Assembly: GCA_004015825.1 (NCBI GenBank)
Contig: SAYS01000023.1
Coordinates: 1 to 50,949, forward strand
Reading direction: 5' to 3'
DNA: 50,949 nucleotides
From: Halovenus amylolytica
GTDB taxonomy: Archaea; Halobacteriota; Halobacteria; Halobacteriales; Haloarculaceae
Below are positions 50,148 to 50,949 of the stretch, piece by piece. How positions within the stretch are numbered: the first letter of the stretch is position 1; each line of letters starts with the position of its first letter. The translations under genes were made by a program, and so were the position numbers. The notes beneath the pieces are model-generated. The model searched no databases and had not been told where the DNA came from. It was given only the letters and a program-made list of their open reading frames with translations.

Positions 50148-50693
50148 TCAGAGTTCAAAATCATTGATGATTTCATCGGTAACTGATCCTTCCTCGGTTT
50201 CCTCAAGGATTTCCTCGGCATCTCTAGAGTTTGTATCTATTGACTGGCCTTCGCTATCGCACTCTATCTCTCCCGATTTTTTCCCACTATTGTGTTCGAT
50301 ACTTCCATCAGATAATCTCTCAAATTGATTATCCACTGGCGCTGGATCGATGTCCTGACCAAACCAATCAACGGTAAAATCTGCTGTTGAGGTCAGGCGG
50401 TGTTTTACATCTCCTGATTCAGTCTTCCATACATGTCCACGCGCTTCGGTTACGACATACCAGTGGCCAACCTTCCAGTTAACAGCGACTTCGTGCATGT
50501 CCCAGATGTTGATGTCGAACGGATTCTGATTTCTGTCACTGACTTTCACCACTGGTGCGTTGTCGCTGAGGGGCGTTTGCTGCACCTCATTTGCTCTGAC
50601 AAGAATTGGACTCTCGAGTCGTAATCCATCTGGAATCGCGGCGCGGACATAATCAAGTTCGGCTAACTCAAAGTCTGAGGTTTCATCAGACAT
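50148..50693 (-). CDS. OB-fold protein, first gene of the large leftward set
   Basis: In this 181-residue protein residues about 20-110 form an OB-fold-like domain: LESPILVRANEVQQTPL, VVKVSDRNQNPFDINIWD, WKVGHWYVVTEARGHVWK and RLTSTADFTVDWFG. The same order occurs inside the giant protein at about 1385-1490 (IQVADVDK, LDVRDQNGREIKMNIW, EWYALENARGKVW). It resembles single-strand-binding RPA-like domains. An acidic linker leads to a C-terminal AEEILEETEEG...DEIINDFEL helix, weakly like the shared motif. It ends a few bases before the metallophosphoesterase and is the promoter-proximal gene. A single-strand DNA-binding subunit is inferred. Confidence 0.75.
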   Translation of the reverse strand: MSDETSDFELAELDYVRAAIPDGLRLESPILVRANEVQQTPLSDNAPVVKVSDRNQNPFDINIWDMHEVAVNWKVGHWYVVTEARGHVWKTESGDVKHRLTSTADFTVDWFGQDIDPAPVDNQFERLSDGSIEHNSGKKSGEIECDSEGQSIDTNSRDAEEILEETEEGSVTDEIINDFEL

Positions 50694-50736
50694 GATTATT
50701 ACTTGACTCCAATGAATCGGTATGTGAGAAATTCTT

Positions 50737-50750
50737 CAATAAATTTATTG
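50737..50750 (-). promoter_or_regulatory. 14-bp palindromic AT-rich promoter element
   Basis: CAATAAATTTATTG is a perfect palindrome centred about 51 nt before the ATG at 50693. Read as a TATA box it would give a leader near 25 nt. As a palindrome it could also be an operator. It is the only promoter-like element seen ahead of the OB-fold gene. Confidence 0.45.
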
Positions 50751-50824
50751 TTAGTTATGTGGCAAGTTCTAATTTCCGTTTGGATATTATCGTTATTCTT
50801 TTCAACATTATTACTGCCCATATC

Positions 50825-50949
50825 GTACGTGTTTACCCCGAGGATTCTAGGGTCGGGACAGCAAACTCTCGTGAAACCATCTCGTTGTCTCGGACAACTC
50901 GCTTGAGTTCGTCGTAGGGATTGCGTCCCTGCTGGCTCCACGTCGCCAG
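50825..50949 (-). mobile_element. 3' end of an IS66-like insertion sequence (truncated by window edge)
   Basis: Inverted copy of the element at 1-127. The outer end is at 50825, the point where similarity with the left copy stops. Only the last 125 bases are inside the window. Differences between the two copies are scattered, so they are separate copies, not the same DNA read twice. Confidence 0.7.
50833..50949 (-). pseudogene. C-terminal 38 residues of an IS66-like transposase (partial at window edge)
   Basis: The frame enters from the right edge and stops at TAA (50835-50833). It reads LATWSQQGRNPYDELKR, then VVRDNEMVSREF and a short acidic tail, aligning without gaps with the 38 residues at the left edge. 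Confidence 0.65.

Noticed and set aside
1..50949. tRNA or rRNA genes
   Set aside because: No cloverleaf-like sequence with the GTTCRANYC arm or rRNA sequence was recognised on either strand by eye. A covariance-model scan was not possible.

Overview
The window looks like accessory DNA from a halophilic archaeon (class Halobacteria). Supporting signs are acidic, Asp/Glu-rich proteins, a transcription factor B gene, TATA-type promoters 24-32 nt ahead of start codons (several apparently leaderless), a Tat lipoprotein, HalOD1-like and haloarchaeal winged-helix proteins, and IS remnants of haloarchaeal type. Most of the window is fairly AT-rich for a haloarchaeon, but about 11.85-16.6 kb is clearly GC-rich. 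Both ends of the window are the 3' end of the same IS66-like transposase, in inverted orientation, so the sequence probably stops at copies of a repeated IS.

Left part (0-11.6 kb): an HNH-nuclease gene broken by a 109-bp MITE and cut by the end IS; an Hsp70 plus a membrane J-like protein with no HPD motif; a two-gene unit with an M48 membrane protease; a short primase-domain-like protein; a Tat lipoprotein; and a UvrD-type helicase.

11.8-16.6 kb: a leftward, translationally coupled GC-rich operon encoding a zinc-ribbon protein, a Cas7-like RAMP, a small acidic protein, an uncharacterised helical protein, a Cas5-like RAMP and, at its end, an HNH nuclease. There is no CRISPR array, Cas6, Cas1 or Cas2. 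This fits the derived class 1 'HRAMP' systems of haloarchaea.

16.8-27.4 kb: a compact locus built on two tRNA-guanine-transglycosylase (TGT/DpdA-like) paralogues. One is fused to an archaeosine-synthase-like PCSxxKPY domain. The other is in an operon with a YaaA/DUF6884-like protein and a GHKL (MORC-like) ATPase. A PD-(D/E)XK nuclease and a small winged-helix protein complete the convergent pair of operons. I read this as a 7-deazaguanine DNA-modification and restriction (or signalling) system. Next to it lies a GmrSD-type (DUF262-DUF1524) restriction enzyme of a family known to attack modified DNA.

27.4-30.4 kb: HalOD1-like small genes, a TFB paralogue and a small acidic zinc protein.

29.9-50.7 kb: a very large, almost entirely leftward gene set. 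It encodes an OB-fold protein, a metallophosphoesterase, a 417-aa unknown protein, a 1000-aa SF2 helicase with HhH, a 471-aa SF2 helicase, a 52-aa protein, a Rad50/DndD-like ATPase, a Dnd-associated-like small protein, a duplicated-domain protein, a second large SF2 helicase with an Ig-like tail, and a 1647-aa membrane-anchored protein with HhH, coiled coil, about 13 'homing endonuclease associated' repeats and an OB fold. Between them sit an IS4-like remnant and a LAGLIDADG-like gene. Several of these proteins share domains, and at least four share a short helical motif of the form L-[EG]-[EK]-I-x3-F-[DS]. This ties them together as one apparently undescribed DNA-processing and defence system. 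All functional calls come from reading motifs; no database search was done.
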